Source: Aureibacter tunicatorum (GTDB lineage: Bacteria > Bacteroidota > Bacteroidia > Cytophagales > Cyclobacteriaceae). From it: a DNA stretch of 64,000 nt. A program made the position numbers and the translations under genes. The notes under the pieces were generated by a model. It ran no database searches, was not told the origin of the DNA, and was given only the letters and a program-made list of their open reading frames with translations. This document shows, one piece after another, positions 1-9,196 of the stretch. Every line of letters starts with the position of its first letter. The stretch's first letter is position 1. The stretch spans positions 1,116,001-1,180,000 of the forward strand of contig NZ_AP025305.1 of assembly GCF_036492635.1 (NCBI RefSeq). Direction: 5' to 3'.

Positions 1-63
1 TTCATACAGCTTATGATGACTTCCAATTTGGATTTGAAAGCGGGTATAGGAATTCATTTTTGA
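1..63 (+). CDS. C-terminal end of an outer-membrane protein (partial)
   Basis: Only the last 20 codons are inside the window, ending in TGA. The visible tail finishes SNLDLKAGIGIHF, an alternating polar/non-polar strand ending in phenylalanine, which is the usual last strand of an outer-membrane beta-barrel. The next gene starts one base after the stop, so this is probably the upstream member of the lipoprotein operon that follows. The family cannot be named from this fragment. Confidence 0.5.
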   Translation, partial: FIQLMMTSNLDLKAGIGIHF

Positions 64-64
64 C

Positions 65-892
65 ATGGAAAACTTTGCTCGCTACCGATTGTATTTGCTT
101 TTGCCAGTATTGGCGATCATTTCCTCGTGTAGAGATACATACAGATTGGATGCTCAGATACCCATTACTGAGGTGATATTGAAAATGTCTCCTAATTATG
201 AAAACTTATTATCCGATTCATTGCCAGTTTCTTACGTGGTTATAGGGCATGGAGTTGATAGTTTGAATTTGAATGATGATACAATGATCAGGGTACCTGT
301 CAAATATGATGAGAGTTCCAATGAGTATATTGGTGAATTATTTACTCCTACAGGGGCTTCTTATTTTACTCATGCGATGTTGACGGATTCCAACGGACTA
401 ATATTGGCTTTCGTTCCACACTGGAGTTTACCTGTCGCTGAAGAGGTTATTAGGCCTATGCTGATTCCGATCAGAAGGTCAATAAATAGAGTGTATCAAG
501 AGAGTATGGAGGTGGTGCCGAATTTGGTGGATGCCAATGGACAGTACTTGACAGGGGTGATGGATATGCTGCAATTGGGAGTTATATCATTTTATAGTCT
601 CTCTTTTGATGATAAGAAAGGAGAGTGGGTAATGGAAAGTGGAAGATTGAAAATTACTATTTCAGATAGTGGCAAATTATTGTATGACAGTAATATTGCA
701 AAGATTGCAACTTTTTTCTTTCCTAAAAATGAAAGGTTGAAGATTGAATTCACACCATCAGATCCAAATTTGGCAGTTAAAGAGGCTCTGTTGAGAAGAA
801 ATGGACAAGAAGTGTTGATTGATTATAATGGAAATTTAAATCAAAGATTTATGCATGACGATTACATAAGATTCAATTTGGAAACTAAATGA
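65..892 (+). CDS. putative lipoprotein of unknown function
   Basis: A 275-residue protein that I do not recognise. The N-terminus has a hydrophobic stretch (LYLLLPVLAIISSC) ending in a lipobox with Cys at about residue 22, so it is probably an exported lipoprotein. The rest is mostly beta-type sequence with no cysteine cluster or catalytic motif that I can see. The start lies one base after the preceding barrel gene's stop, and another lipoprotein gene follows 7 bases downstream, so the genes are likely co-transcribed. A surface or outer-membrane-associated role is inferred only from the signal and neighbours. Confidence 0.75.
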   Translation: MENFARYRLYLLLPVLAIISSCRDTYRLDAQIPITEVILKMSPNYENLLSDSLPVSYVVIGHGVDSLNLNDDTMIRVPVKYDESSNEYIGELFTPTGASYFTHAMLTDSNGLILAFVPHWSLPVAEEVIRPMLIPIRRSINRVYQESMEVVPNLVDANGQYLTGVMDMLQLGVISFYSLSFDDKKGEWVMESGRLKITISDSGKLLYDSNIAKIATFFFPKNERLKIEFTPSDPNLAVKEALLRRNGQEVLIDYNGNLNQRFMHDDYIRFNLETK

Positions 893-899
893 TGTAGTT

Positions 900-1961
900 A
901 TGAAAACGCGAATTTTAATAATTTTGCTTTTTACGGGTTTAGTTTGTGGAGCCTGTAATAAGGATAATGAAATCGGTAATGCAACGAATAACAGCAGTAA
1001 TGAGAGCACTCAGTTGCAGCTGGCTTTGAGCAGTGAAGACTTGCAACCTGTAATCGATGAGGGTGAATCTGGCCAAGCTAGCCAATTTGCCACAGGAAAT
1101 CCAACTTGGTGGGCAAATAGGTCAAATGTGAGCATTCAGTTGACATATCAGCTATACAATGGATCCGCTACAGTTGGTAGTGAGCAACTATTGACTGTAA
1201 GTGGAAGGTATGAGGGAAATGATTCCGACAACCACCCTTTGTATTTAACCTTTGATCCAATCTTTGTTAATCAGGCTTTTGATGGATTTGAACTTAAGGA
1301 TGCCGCGATTAAGTTATCTTCCGACAACTCTAACTTGGCGATTATACCCCAACAGGGTTCTAATTTAGCAAATGCGCTTCCAGAAGGTAGAGCTTTGCCG
1401 TATGTGTATGGTAGAACAAATGGGGTGTTGGCAAATAGTATCGATGGCACGATAGAAGTAAACAAAGTAAATAATATCGACCTTTCATTTATCAATGCAG
1501 AAGACGCAGAACTGGTGGATTTTGGTTATATAGGTTTTGGTATCGATGCGTCAAACATTAACAAAATCGATAGGGTGTTTTCGGTTTCTATGCTGGAATT
1601 TGATGACGGAGAGTGGGTGGATGTAGCAGGTTCAGTTACTGTGGTGGATGACGGAAGCTTCTCAGAAGTATTTACTCAAGAAGCACCGGATTTGAGATAT
1701 TTGGTGTATTTACCGACAACATTTCAATATAATGACGGAGTTTTGGCATATGGTAGTGCCGACCCTCGTAGAATAAATTTAAATCAAATTACCGCTTCTG
1801 CGAATCTTCCATCGACATTTACATTGCAAAGGGTTGTGAAAACGGATGATAATACGGTGTACTATGATATCACAGACTCAGATGCCAGCAATAACGATTT
1901 GAATGTGGTAATTACAATAACAGATGATATGCCTTTGGCTTTTTATGGGGTAACTAATTAG
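900..1961 (+). CDS. putative lipoprotein of unknown function
   Basis: A 353-residue protein with a clear lipoprotein signal: MKTRILIILLF, then LVCGAC with the lipid-modified Cys at about residue 19. A low-complexity Asn/Ser/Gln linker follows (about residues 20-42), typical of Bacteroidota surface lipoproteins, and then a long beta-rich region. I recognise no enzyme motif. It is the middle of three consecutive lipoprotein genes and starts 7 bases after the first. A segment around residue 230 (SMLEFDDGEWVDVAG) resembles the corresponding part of the upstream protein (SLSFDDKKGEWVMESG), which hints that the two may share a fold. Confidence 0.75.
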   Translation: MKTRILIILLFTGLVCGACNKDNEIGNATNNSSNESTQLQLALSSEDLQPVIDEGESGQASQFATGNPTWWANRSNVSIQLTYQLYNGSATVGSEQLLTVSGRYEGNDSDNHPLYLTFDPIFVNQAFDGFELKDAAIKLSSDNSNLAIIPQQGSNLANALPEGRALPYVYGRTNGVLANSIDGTIEVNKVNNIDLSFINAEDAELVDFGYIGFGIDASNINKIDRVFSVSMLEFDDGEWVDVAGSVTVVDDGSFSEVFTQEAPDLRYLVYLPTTFQYNDGVLAYGSADPRRINLNQITASANLPSTFTLQRVVKTDDNTVYYDITDSDASNNDLNVVITITDDMPLAFYGVTN

Positions 1962-1964
1962 GTG

Positions 1965-1972
1965 TAAATTTG
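1965..1972 (+). promoter_or_regulatory. possible -7 promoter element (TAAATTTG)
   Basis: TAAATTTG matches the Bacteroidota -7 consensus TAnnTTTG and lies 34 bases before the start of the next lipoprotein gene, just past the stop of the previous one. No good -33 TTTG is seen at the usual spacing, so this is only a candidate internal promoter. Confidence 0.3.
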
Positions 1973-2006
1973 ATTAGAGCGTTCTTGAACATTTACTTTA
2001 AAAGTC

Positions 2007-3914
2007 ATGAAACGATTGAGTTTGATATTGACCGTCATAATATTGTTCTTTTCTTGCAATGTAAAAGAAGATATGCATGCCGATGCGCCTCAACGTAACG
2101 AAGATGGTTTGGTGGTAGTCAACAAACTATCTTTAGGGCTTTCTGAGTCAAATGAAGACTTGATTTGGTGGAATTATGTGGATGGATTCAAGCTTTTATA
2201 TCAAATTGACTATGAATCTCAGGATGATTTGATTGATACTTTGCTTCTTGATATTTTGAGTATTGCAGAGGATGTCTTGGTATTTGAACCGTTTTATATT
2301 GGCATTGGAAATGATGAATCTGCTTTGTTTATTTTGAATGAAGCCTTCATTATTGTGAATGGAAATGAGTGGGACACAGCACAGATATATCAATGGCGTG
2401 CTGGAGAAAATACTTTTTACCCGAATGTCGCAAGCGCACAAAAGAACATAACTCATGAAGGAGTGCTAGTTGTTGATACACTCAGTTTAATTAAAGGGCG
2501 AGTGAATAACCTAAGCCCATTGTTAAACGAAAACATAAGTTTTGGTGATTCTGATCAAGGGTATGCGGGATTGGTAGGGAGTGTTACATCAGGTCCAATT
2601 ATGACAAGTTATTTAGGTGCGTATAATATTTACAACTCTATTGTGAATGGTGTTACATTTGGTTTATACCCTTCTACTAATTATAACGTTGATCAAATTT
2701 ATAGCCATACAACAACGAGTTTTTTGGATCGTATTCAGCTTAATCGTCAAAGTATTGGAAATGATTCTAGCATCAATTTATATTTTAATCTAAATCTGGG
2801 AAATAACACTGGCTTTGAAAGCGCTAAGTTATTGAAATGGGATAGACTTGAAAAAAATTGGGAAATAGTAGTAGAAGGTTTTTCTGGTGGTCCATTTAAA
2901 GCTGTGCAGAATGATGTTTATAAAGTGATTTTGGTAGAGGATAACATCATTTATGTTGATTTGAATGCTAATGGCGATAATGATGGCACTTCTTGGGAAA
3001 ATGCGTATGATGATTTGCAAACGGGTATCAATACAGCTGTGTCTCGAGCGAATACAAATAATAAAGTCTATCAAATCTGGATTGCTGAAGGAGAATATAA
3101 GCCCGCAAGTAGTTTTTCTATTACAGGGGATGATATAGAATTGTATGGAGGTTTTGAGGGCAATGAGTTTTTGATCAGTCAAAGAGATATCTTTGCAAAC
3201 CAGACTATCTTGAAGAGAAGGTCCTCTGTGTCCAATAGGCTGATGAATTATTCGGCAGGCTCCAACGCTTATTTGAAATTTGATGGTTTATATTTCATTG
3301 ATGGAACTGGTTCGCAAGCAGGTGGTGTTCGGGTTGCTTCAAATGCTGACTTTGAAAGTTGTCACTTTGAAGATAATGAAGGACTGGATTGGGGAGGGGC
3401 GGTATATATTGGCTCGTATGCTTCAGAAGTGAATTTTGAAGATTGTGTTTTTGAAGATAATTCTTCTCGTTATCAGGGAGGGGCAATTTACTTACAAAGA
3501 GACAATACACAATTGAATATTACAAACTGCCAATTTATAGATAATAACTCAGATGCTGGAGGAGCTATTTCCAATGCAAGTGGAAGTATGAATATTATCA
3601 ATACAGCGTTTGATAACAATGTTTCTAGATATGGTGGAGGAATATATCAAAACCCAGGCAATGGAAGCGAGTATTCTATTGTTGATAATTGTAGCTTTGC
3701 AGATCATGAAGGAAGCGCCATATACGTTAATACTACATCGATTAATGTTAGGAATAGTTCATTCAAAAATAATGAAAGTTATGGGGTTTTTGTAGGTACG
3801 GCAACCGACTACCCTCCTTCTGTAATTGACCTTGGAGGGAATTGCGCTGGAACAGGAACAGAGGCAAATGCTCAGAATGCGAATACTGCGATATCATTTT
3901 CCAATTGCCAATGA
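2007..3914 (+). CDS. lipoprotein with a parallel beta-helix domain
   Basis: A 635-residue exported protein. The signal MKRLSLILTVIILFFSC ends in a lipobox (Cys 17). The first ~300 residues are an unrecognised beta-rich domain. From about residue 315, IIYVDLNANGDNDGTSWENAYDDLQ is the characteristic opening of right-handed beta-helix proteins, followed by coils rich in the motif F-x-D-N and G-G-A/G-I-Y (for example EDNEGLDWGGAVYIG, DNNSDAGGAISNA) as in polymorphic-outer-membrane-protein-like repeats, ending near residue 620. Such domains usually bind or cleave polysaccharides or act as passive surface stalks; no catalytic residues can be assigned. It is the last gene of the lipoprotein series. 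Confidence 0.8.
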   Translation: MKRLSLILTVIILFFSCNVKEDMHADAPQRNEDGLVVVNKLSLGLSESNEDLIWWNYVDGFKLLYQIDYESQDDLIDTLLLDILSIAEDVLVFEPFYIGIGNDESALFILNEAFIIVNGNEWDTAQIYQWRAGENTFYPNVASAQKNITHEGVLVVDTLSLIKGRVNNLSPLLNENISFGDSDQGYAGLVGSVTSGPIMTSYLGAYNIYNSIVNGVTFGLYPSTNYNVDQIYSHTTTSFLDRIQLNRQSIGNDSSINLYFNLNLGNNTGFESAKLLKWDRLEKNWEIVVEGFSGGPFKAVQNDVYKVILVEDNIIYVDLNANGDNDGTSWENAYDDLQTGINTAVSRANTNNKVYQIWIAEGEYKPASSFSITGDDIELYGGFEGNEFLISQRDIFANQTILKRRSSVSNRLMNYSAGSNAYLKFDGLYFIDGTGSQAGGVRVASNADFESCHFEDNEGLDWGGAVYIGSYASEVNFEDCVFEDNSSRYQGGAIYLQRDNTQLNITNCQFIDNNSDAGGAISNASGSMNIINTAFDNNVSRYGGGIYQNPGNGSEYSIVDNCSFADHEGSAIYVNTTSINVRNSSFKNNESYGVFVGTATDYPPSVIDLGGNCAGTGTEANAQNANTAISFSNCQ

Positions 3915-3956
3915 CATTAAATCCTTGTGATGAAGTCGTATTGGAAATAATTAGGT

Positions 3957-3964
3957 TATCTTTG
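3957..3964 (+). promoter_or_regulatory. possible -7 promoter element (TATCTTTG) for the helicase gene
   Basis: TATCTTTG fits TAnnTTTG and sits about 60 bases before the helicase start, in the gap after the lipoprotein genes. A TTG at 3941-3943 is closer than the usual -33 spacing, so the assignment is tentative. Confidence 0.35.
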
Positions 3965-4024
3965 TGATTGAAATGAATGCTGTTTTGAAGATAAACTGAA
4001 TAGCATCTAGATTATACCTTTACT

Positions 4025-5269
4025 ATGAAATTTGAAAATTACTATATAGCTCCGGAAATAAAGAAAACTCTTGCATTGAAAGGCTTTAGGAGACCTACTG
4101 ATATCCAGTTCAAGTCTATTCCTCCCATTTTGAAAGGAGAGGATGTGTTAGCCATTGCTCAGACAGGAACTGGGAAAACAGCTGCTTTCGCTATTCCTAT
4201 TTTGCATAAGCTTCATGAAAACAAAACACGTCAAAGAAGAGAGGACGGCATCAAATGTGTCGTTATGGTTCCTACAAGAGAGTTGGCACTTCAGATAACC
4301 GAGGTTTTTAAGGAATTAGGAGCTTATACTAATCTCAATATTCTTTGCGTACACGGCGGTGTAGAGCAAGACAGTCAAATAAAAAGATTGGAGAAGGGCG
4401 TTGATATTATGATTGCGACTCCCGGAAGAATGTTTGATCTTGTGAGTCAGAAAGTTATAAGGCTTAATCGAGTGGATATATTGGTGCTTGACGAGGCTGA
4501 TCATATGTTGGATTTGGGCTTTATCAAGGATATTCGAGATTTGATAAAATTTCTTCCCAAGAAACGTCAAACGCTTTTTTTCTCAGCAACTATTGATCAG
4601 AAAATCAAGGATTTGGCTTATTCGCTAGTATTCAAGCCCGTTAGAATTCAAATTTCTCCCAAAGACCCCGTTTCTAAAAATGTTAATCACTCTGTGATGT
4701 TTGTTGAAATGGATGACAAACGTTTTTTCTTGGAACGTTTGGTTAAGGAAAATCCTGAGAGCAAAATTCTGGTTTTTGTGAGAACAAAAGTACGAGCAGA
4801 GCGAGTTAGCAAAGCCATGGAGAGGGTTGGAATCAAGAGTATGACAATGCACGGAGGCAAGGAACAATCCGATAGACTTGATGTGCTTGGTCAGTTTAAG
4901 GTTGGGAAGGTAAAATTGCTTATTGCTACTGATGTAAGTGCTAGAGGGATTGATATTCCAAATGTGGACTACGTTGTTAATTATGATTTGCCAGATAAGG
5001 ATGAAAATTATGTGCATAGAGTTGGGCGTACAGGACGTGGGAAAGAAAAGGGAAATGCAGTGTCTTTTTGCAGCAGCGAAGAGAAAGAGATGTTAGATCA
5101 AATAGAGGTTTACTTGGGCAAAAAGATTCAAGTTTTGGATGTGGAAAAACAGGATTATCAAGAGACTTTGGATTTTACAGAAGACCACACTAACGACTGG
5201 AAAGGTGTGATGAAAGAAATCCAGTCATTGGAAGGCTTTTCGAAGAAAAAGAAAAATAAGAAAAAATAA
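4025..5269 (+). CDS. rhlE: DEAD-box ATP-dependent RNA helicase (RhlE type)
   Basis: A 414-residue cytoplasmic ATP-dependent RNA helicase that unwinds RNA duplexes, probably in ribosome assembly or RNA turnover. The motifs are complete and in order: Q-motif GFRRPTDIQ (20-28), Walker A AQTGTGKT (45-52), PTRELA (83-88), DEAD (156-159), SAT (187-189), ARGID (306-310) and HRVGRTGR (331-338). The C-terminus ends in a lysine-rich tail (KKKKNKKK) that probably binds RNA, as in RhlE-group proteins. The exact subgroup is inferred from length and the basic tail. The next gene starts one base after its stop, which suggests a two-gene operon. Confidence 0.93.
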   Translation: MKFENYYIAPEIKKTLALKGFRRPTDIQFKSIPPILKGEDVLAIAQTGTGKTAAFAIPILHKLHENKTRQRREDGIKCVVMVPTRELALQITEVFKELGAYTNLNILCVHGGVEQDSQIKRLEKGVDIMIATPGRMFDLVSQKVIRLNRVDILVLDEADHMLDLGFIKDIRDLIKFLPKKRQTLFFSATIDQKIKDLAYSLVFKPVRIQISPKDPVSKNVNHSVMFVEMDDKRFFLERLVKENPESKILVFVRTKVRAERVSKAMERVGIKSMTMHGGKEQSDRLDVLGQFKVGKVKLLIATDVSARGIDIPNVDYVVNYDLPDKDENYVHRVGRTGRGKEKGNAVSFCSSEEKEMLDQIEVYLGKKIQVLDVEKQDYQETLDFTEDHTNDWKGVMKEIQSLEGFSKKKKNKKK

Positions 5270-5270
5270 T

Positions 5271-5864
5271 ATGATAGCTTTTTTGCATACATCTAGTATC
5301 CACATTGATCGGTTTGACAAGTTGGTAGAGGAAGTTCGTGCTGATATTCCTACGTGTCATTATGTCAATGAGAAATTATTGGAGGATGCATTAGCTTATG
5401 GTAAAGCTAATCCAGATGAGTTTGGAGAATTAATCGAGGAAATTAGATCTTTGGAGCCTTCTTTGATTATTTGCACATGCTCAAGTTTGGGAGAGTTGAG
5501 TGAAAAGTATTCTGATGTTCACAGAATTGATTTGCCTATAGTAGAGTATTTAGTTCAAACCTATGACAAGGTTTGCATGGCGTATGCTTCTCAATCTACG
5601 CGTGAAATAAGCGCTAAGTTAATTCAAGAAGTAGCGGATAGAGTGGGGACAAAAGTTGAATTGCAAATATGTGATTGTAGTAAGGCTTGGACATATATGG
5701 AAGAGGGCGAAATGGAGCAATATCAAAAGACTATAGCAGAGGTGATCGAAAAAGAAAACAGACAGCTGTTGCCTGTTTTCTTATGTCAAGCTTCTATGGA
5801 TGGTGTTGAAGATTATCTGGAATCACCTATCAAATTGTATACAAGTCCTAAGTTTGGTGTGTAA
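5271..5864 (+). CDS. Asp/Glu racemase-like protein
   Basis: A 197-residue cytoplasmic protein resembling the aspartate/glutamate/hydantoin racemase superfamily. The sequence shows an N-terminal beta-strand with THSS-like HTSSIH, a first cysteine motif ICTCSSLGE (Cys 68 and 70) and a second, FLCQASMDG (Cys 172). Two cysteines placed in each half of the protein are the catalytic acid/base pair in classical racemases, though here the flanking residues differ from glutamate racemase MurI. The substrate cannot be assigned. It starts one base after the helicase gene's stop and is probably co-expressed with it; no functional link is evident. Confidence 0.65.
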   Translation: MIAFLHTSSIHIDRFDKLVEEVRADIPTCHYVNEKLLEDALAYGKANPDEFGELIEEIRSLEPSLIICTCSSLGELSEKYSDVHRIDLPIVEYLVQTYDKVCMAYASQSTREISAKLIQEVADRVGTKVELQICDCSKAWTYMEEGEMEQYQKTIAEVIEKENRQLLPVFLCQASMDGVEDYLESPIKLYTSPKFGV

Positions 5865-5898
5865 AGCTTGATATCAAAGGCGTTTGACCTTTAATTAA

Positions 5899-6852
5899 TT
5901 ATTTGTTCCAAATGTCATCCGCTGTGTAGCCCTTACCTTCAAACGACCAAAACTCTCCATGTATATATCTTTCATTGATGTTTAAAGAATTAATTTCATC
6001 AAAGTCTTCTTGTGAAAGTATGATGGATTGAGCATTTAAGTTTTCTTTAAGTCTATTGGCGTGTACGGATTTTGGAATTACGGCTATATTTCTTTTGATC
6101 TGCCATGCCAGAAGAACTTGAGCTGGAGTCGCTTTTATTTTTTGTGCAATGTTGATGATCGTGTCATTTTCAAGCAAGCTTTTTTCATTTTTTCCTTTTA
6201 TTGCAGCAGACCTGTCATTTGACCCTAATGGAGCATAGGCAGTCATCAGGATATCATTGGCTTGGCAAAAGTCAACCAAATCTGTTTGAGAATGGAATGG
6301 ATGTATTTCCACTTGATTCATCTCTGGTTTAATATTGGCATGGTCTATCAAGTTTTGCAGTTTGGGAATGTTGAAATTGGAAACCCCTATGTGTTTTACG
6401 AGTCCTTTGTTCACTAATTTTTCCATTGCCAGCCACGTTTCTAATAAAGGAACATCTTCTAATGTCAATAAATCATTTGAAGACTCCGGGTCCAATAGAT
6501 TGTTTTTAAAAACAACAGGCCAATGCATAAGGTAAAGATCGATATATTCGATTTTTAGATCTTTAAGAGTAGTCAATAATGCTCCTTCAACTTTGTCGGA
6601 TTCATGAGAGTTGTTCCACAGTTTTGACGTAATGAACAATTCATTTCTTTGGACTAAATTGGAACTAAAGGCTTCTTCAAGTGCGTCTCCTATTTCTTTC
6701 TCATTTCTATAGATGAAGGCGCAGTCAATGTGTCTGTATCCAATCTTTATAGCTTCTAATACTGCGTTATAAACTTCTCCAGGAGCTGATTTCCAAGTTC
6801 CTAAACCAATGATCGGAAGTTTGTCTTGATTATTGAATTGCAAATATTTCAT
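5899..6852 (-). CDS. aldo/keto reductase
   Basis: A 317-residue NADPH-dependent oxidoreductase that reduces aldehydes or ketones. The full catalytic tetrad is visible: Asp43 and Tyr48 in GYRHIDCAFIYRNE, Lys77 in FITSKLWN and His110 in LMHWPV. The C-terminal IPKSVHANRLKEN region is the cofactor 2'-phosphate binding loop. Length and motifs fit the AKR superfamily (2,5-diketo-gluconate-reductase-like group). It stands alone on the minus strand, and converges with the racemase-like gene. The physiological substrate is unknown. Confidence 0.9.
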   Translation of the reverse strand: MKYLQFNNQDKLPIIGLGTWKSAPGEVYNAVLEAIKIGYRHIDCAFIYRNEKEIGDALEEAFSSNLVQRNELFITSKLWNNSHESDKVEGALLTTLKDLKIEYIDLYLMHWPVVFKNNLLDPESSNDLLTLEDVPLLETWLAMEKLVNKGLVKHIGVSNFNIPKLQNLIDHANIKPEMNQVEIHPFHSQTDLVDFCQANDILMTAYAPLGSNDRSAAIKGKNEKSLLENDTIINIAQKIKATPAQVLLAWQIKRNIAVIPKSVHANRLKENLNAQSIILSQEDFDEINSLNINERYIHGEFWSFEGKGYTADDIWNK

Positions 6853-6907
6853 GATAATGTAAATATGTTAGTTAAAAAATAGTTCTCGTGAACTGAATGT
6901 TTGAGCA

Positions 6908-6937
6908 TAAAAAAAGCTTGCTGATAGAAGCAAGCTT
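6908..6937 (-). terminator. intrinsic terminator of the peptide transporter gene
   Basis: A 9-bp perfect stem (AAGCTTGCT / AGCAAGCTT, 6914-6937) with a 6-base loop lies just past the stop of the minus-strand transporter gene. Read on the minus strand it is followed by a run of seven T, as expected for a Rho-independent terminator. Confidence 0.75.
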
Positions 6938-6944
6938 GGGTATA

Positions 6945-8393
6945 TTAGTTAGATTTTTTTAAAATTACTCGATCATAAATAAAGAGCATTAAAACAGTCA
7001 GTGCTCCAATTCCTGCAAAAATATACCAAATTTTAGAAGGGTTGTAAGTGTCCCAAATATGTTGAGTTAGCTGATCTTGGGACATTCCTAATTTTTCGGC
7101 GGCTGAGTTTAGATAATCGGTTTTAGTAAAGCTTTTTGAAATGCTTTCGATCTCAATGCCTTTAGAGTCAAGTTCTCTTGCAACCAATGAAATTTTGTCG
7201 GAATATTTTTCGTAGACCGTTCCTGAAAAGTAGCCTGCTAGTATATTTCCAACAGCCACAGGCAAGTAGGACATTCCCATGTAAAGTGCTTCCTTGCCTT
7301 TTGGAGCGATACTTCCAATGTACTCAGTGAATTTTGGAGAGCTGCTCATTTCTCCAAAAGCGAAAATCATGATGCCTAGAACAATGTAAAAAGGATTATT
7401 GGTGAAGAATGAAGCTCCGACTCCAATACCGCAGACTAAAATACCGCCAATCATGGCATTGAGAGGTTTAAATCTCATTACAAATGCAGAAACAGCTACT
7501 TGAAATAGCACGATCATACCCGCGTCGACATTTATAATCATCTCTTGCGGAATTTCCCCTTTGTCGTTTCCTATTACACTTGCCAAAGCGGGGGAAATGT
7601 TATGGATAGCGTCATAAAGCTGTGTGGTGTCGACCCATTGAACAATGAAGTTTGGCAATGTGTAGAATATTTGGTTGAACATCGTCCAAAAACCTACGAT
7701 GATCACTAAAAGAAGAACTAACTTTATATCCTTTAAGCCTTCAACTATGTTGGATAATGTTTGAAGAATAGCATCGGTAAGGGGTTCTTTGCTTTTTTTT
7801 CTGTCAGGTTCTTTATAGAAAAACAGCACAAGCAAGATGTTGATTGCGATAGCGCAAGAACTCATGATAAATACATAATCCCAACTTAGGTTTCTTACTT
7901 TGGAAGCAGCGAAGGGCCCAATGAAGCCTCCGACATTAACCATCATATAGAAAATTCCGAAACCAATGGATGCGTTTGTTTTGTTTGTTGTTTTGGCTAC
8001 TGATGCTGAGATTACAGGCTTGAAAAGCGCCGCTCCAATCGCTAAAAGTAAAAATGTTGCATAGAAAGCATAGTATGTATTGAATTGGCCAAGCAAATAG
8101 TAAGCGCTTGCCATGATCGCATATGCTACTAGCAAGACTTTTTTATAACCAAATTTATCGGCGATTGAACCAGTAATTACGGGCAATAAATATAGAATAC
8201 CTGTGATAGAGCCCATTATCGTTCCTTTTTCAGCTTGTGTGAACCCTAACGCGCCTGTTTCAGTGGATTCAGTGATGTAAATTGCCAATACAGCAAACAT
8301 TCCATACCACGCCCATCTTTCAAACAACTCCATCGTATTCGATACCCAAAAGGTTCGAGGGAATGTTTTTAGTGTTTCAGTGAATTTACTCAT
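6945..8393 (-). CDS. POT/PTR2-family proton-dependent oligopeptide transporter
   Basis: A 482-residue inner-membrane transporter of the major facilitator superfamily, predicted to import di- or tripeptides with protons. The hallmark ExxER motif is present at Glu22, Glu25, Arg26 within ELFERWAWYG, and about 12-14 hydrophobic segments follow. A soluble insert of some 60 residues lies late in the protein (around 395-445, between the last helices). Length is normal for the family. It is monocistronic, with a terminator directly after it, and diverges from the HEAT-repeat gene. Confidence 0.88.
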   Translation of the reverse strand: MSKFTETLKTFPRTFWVSNTMELFERWAWYGMFAVLAIYITESTETGALGFTQAEKGTIMGSITGILYLLPVITGSIADKFGYKKVLLVAYAIMASAYYLLGQFNTYYAFYATFLLLAIGAALFKPVISASVAKTTNKTNASIGFGIFYMMVNVGGFIGPFAASKVRNLSWDYVFIMSSCAIAINILLVLFFYKEPDRKKSKEPLTDAILQTLSNIVEGLKDIKLVLLLVIIVGFWTMFNQIFYTLPNFIVQWVDTTQLYDAIHNISPALASVIGNDKGEIPQEMIINVDAGMIVLFQVAVSAFVMRFKPLNAMIGGILVCGIGVGASFFTNNPFYIVLGIMIFAFGEMSSSPKFTEYIGSIAPKGKEALYMGMSYLPVAVGNILAGYFSGTVYEKYSDKISLVARELDSKGIEIESISKSFTKTDYLNSAAEKLGMSQDQLTQHIWDTYNPSKIWYIFAGIGALTVLMLFIYDRVILKKSN

Positions 8394-8647
8394 AAGAAAT
8401 AATCAAAATTTAAGTTATTGGCCAATCAAAATGATAAGTTCATAGTTCGTACCATAAGACAAAAGATACTGAAAAAATCGGATGAATGCATTTTAAGTGT
8501 TAATTGATGTTAATATAGTATTTGTTTTGTTTTGATTGTTAAATATATTCATGGAAATATTATGGAGGGCTTAAAATGGGAAAGAGAACAAACTAATGGT
8601 TAAAAAGAAAGTTAATAAAGAGAAAGAGAGAAGAAAACAGGAGAAAT

Positions 8648-9196
8648 ATGGGACACAGAGAACACGCTTTTGATTTGACAGAGTTTGATTTTCCGGCGGA
8701 AGTAAAAGAGTTGTTGTATCTGATGATGGATAGAGATGGAATTAAAAGAAAGAAAGCCCGCCAAATGATGGTAAAAAGAGGAGAGCATGCTATTCCTTAT
8801 TTACTTCAATTAGTTAATGTTCAACATGATCAATTTCGATGGGAGATAGTCAAATCCTTGGAGGAGATTAGCGATAAAAGTTTGATTCCTACATTTTTGA
8901 CAATAATGAATAAAGACGAGAATAGCGATATAAGAACAATCGCAGCTAAAGGAATGGCTCGTTTAGGTCGTTTGGGCATAATACCACTTTTGGAAATGTT
9001 GATAAGGGGAGAGCATCTTTTCTACTTGTATGATACCTCAGTGTATGTATTACGATCTTATAATGATTTTGCTGAAAATGCTGAAATAGAGAGTTTAATA
9101 GATAAATTGTTAGAGTCTGAAATACCAAATACCACTGTTCCACCTATTGCTGAGAAAATATTAAATGAGATGACCGGAGCCCATACAGGAGAATAA
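8648..9196 (+). CDS. HEAT-repeat protein
   Basis: A 182-residue soluble protein made of helical HEAT-like repeats, for example AIPYLLQLVNVQHDQFRWEI, SLIPTFLTIMNKDENSDIRT and GIIPLLEMLI, each with the typical pair of amphipathic helices and a conserved Asp/Arg between them. Such repeats form a curved scaffold for protein-protein contact; no enzymatic motif is seen. The partner is unknown. It stands alone between the divergent transporter gene and a ~380-base non-coding stretch. Confidence 0.75.
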   Translation: MGHREHAFDLTEFDFPAEVKELLYLMMDRDGIKRKKARQMMVKRGEHAIPYLLQLVNVQHDQFRWEIVKSLEEISDKSLIPTFLTIMNKDENSDIRTIAAKGMARLGRLGIIPLLEMLIRGEHLFYLYDTSVYVLRSYNDFAENAEIESLIDKLLESEIPNTTVPPIAEKILNEMTGAHTGE

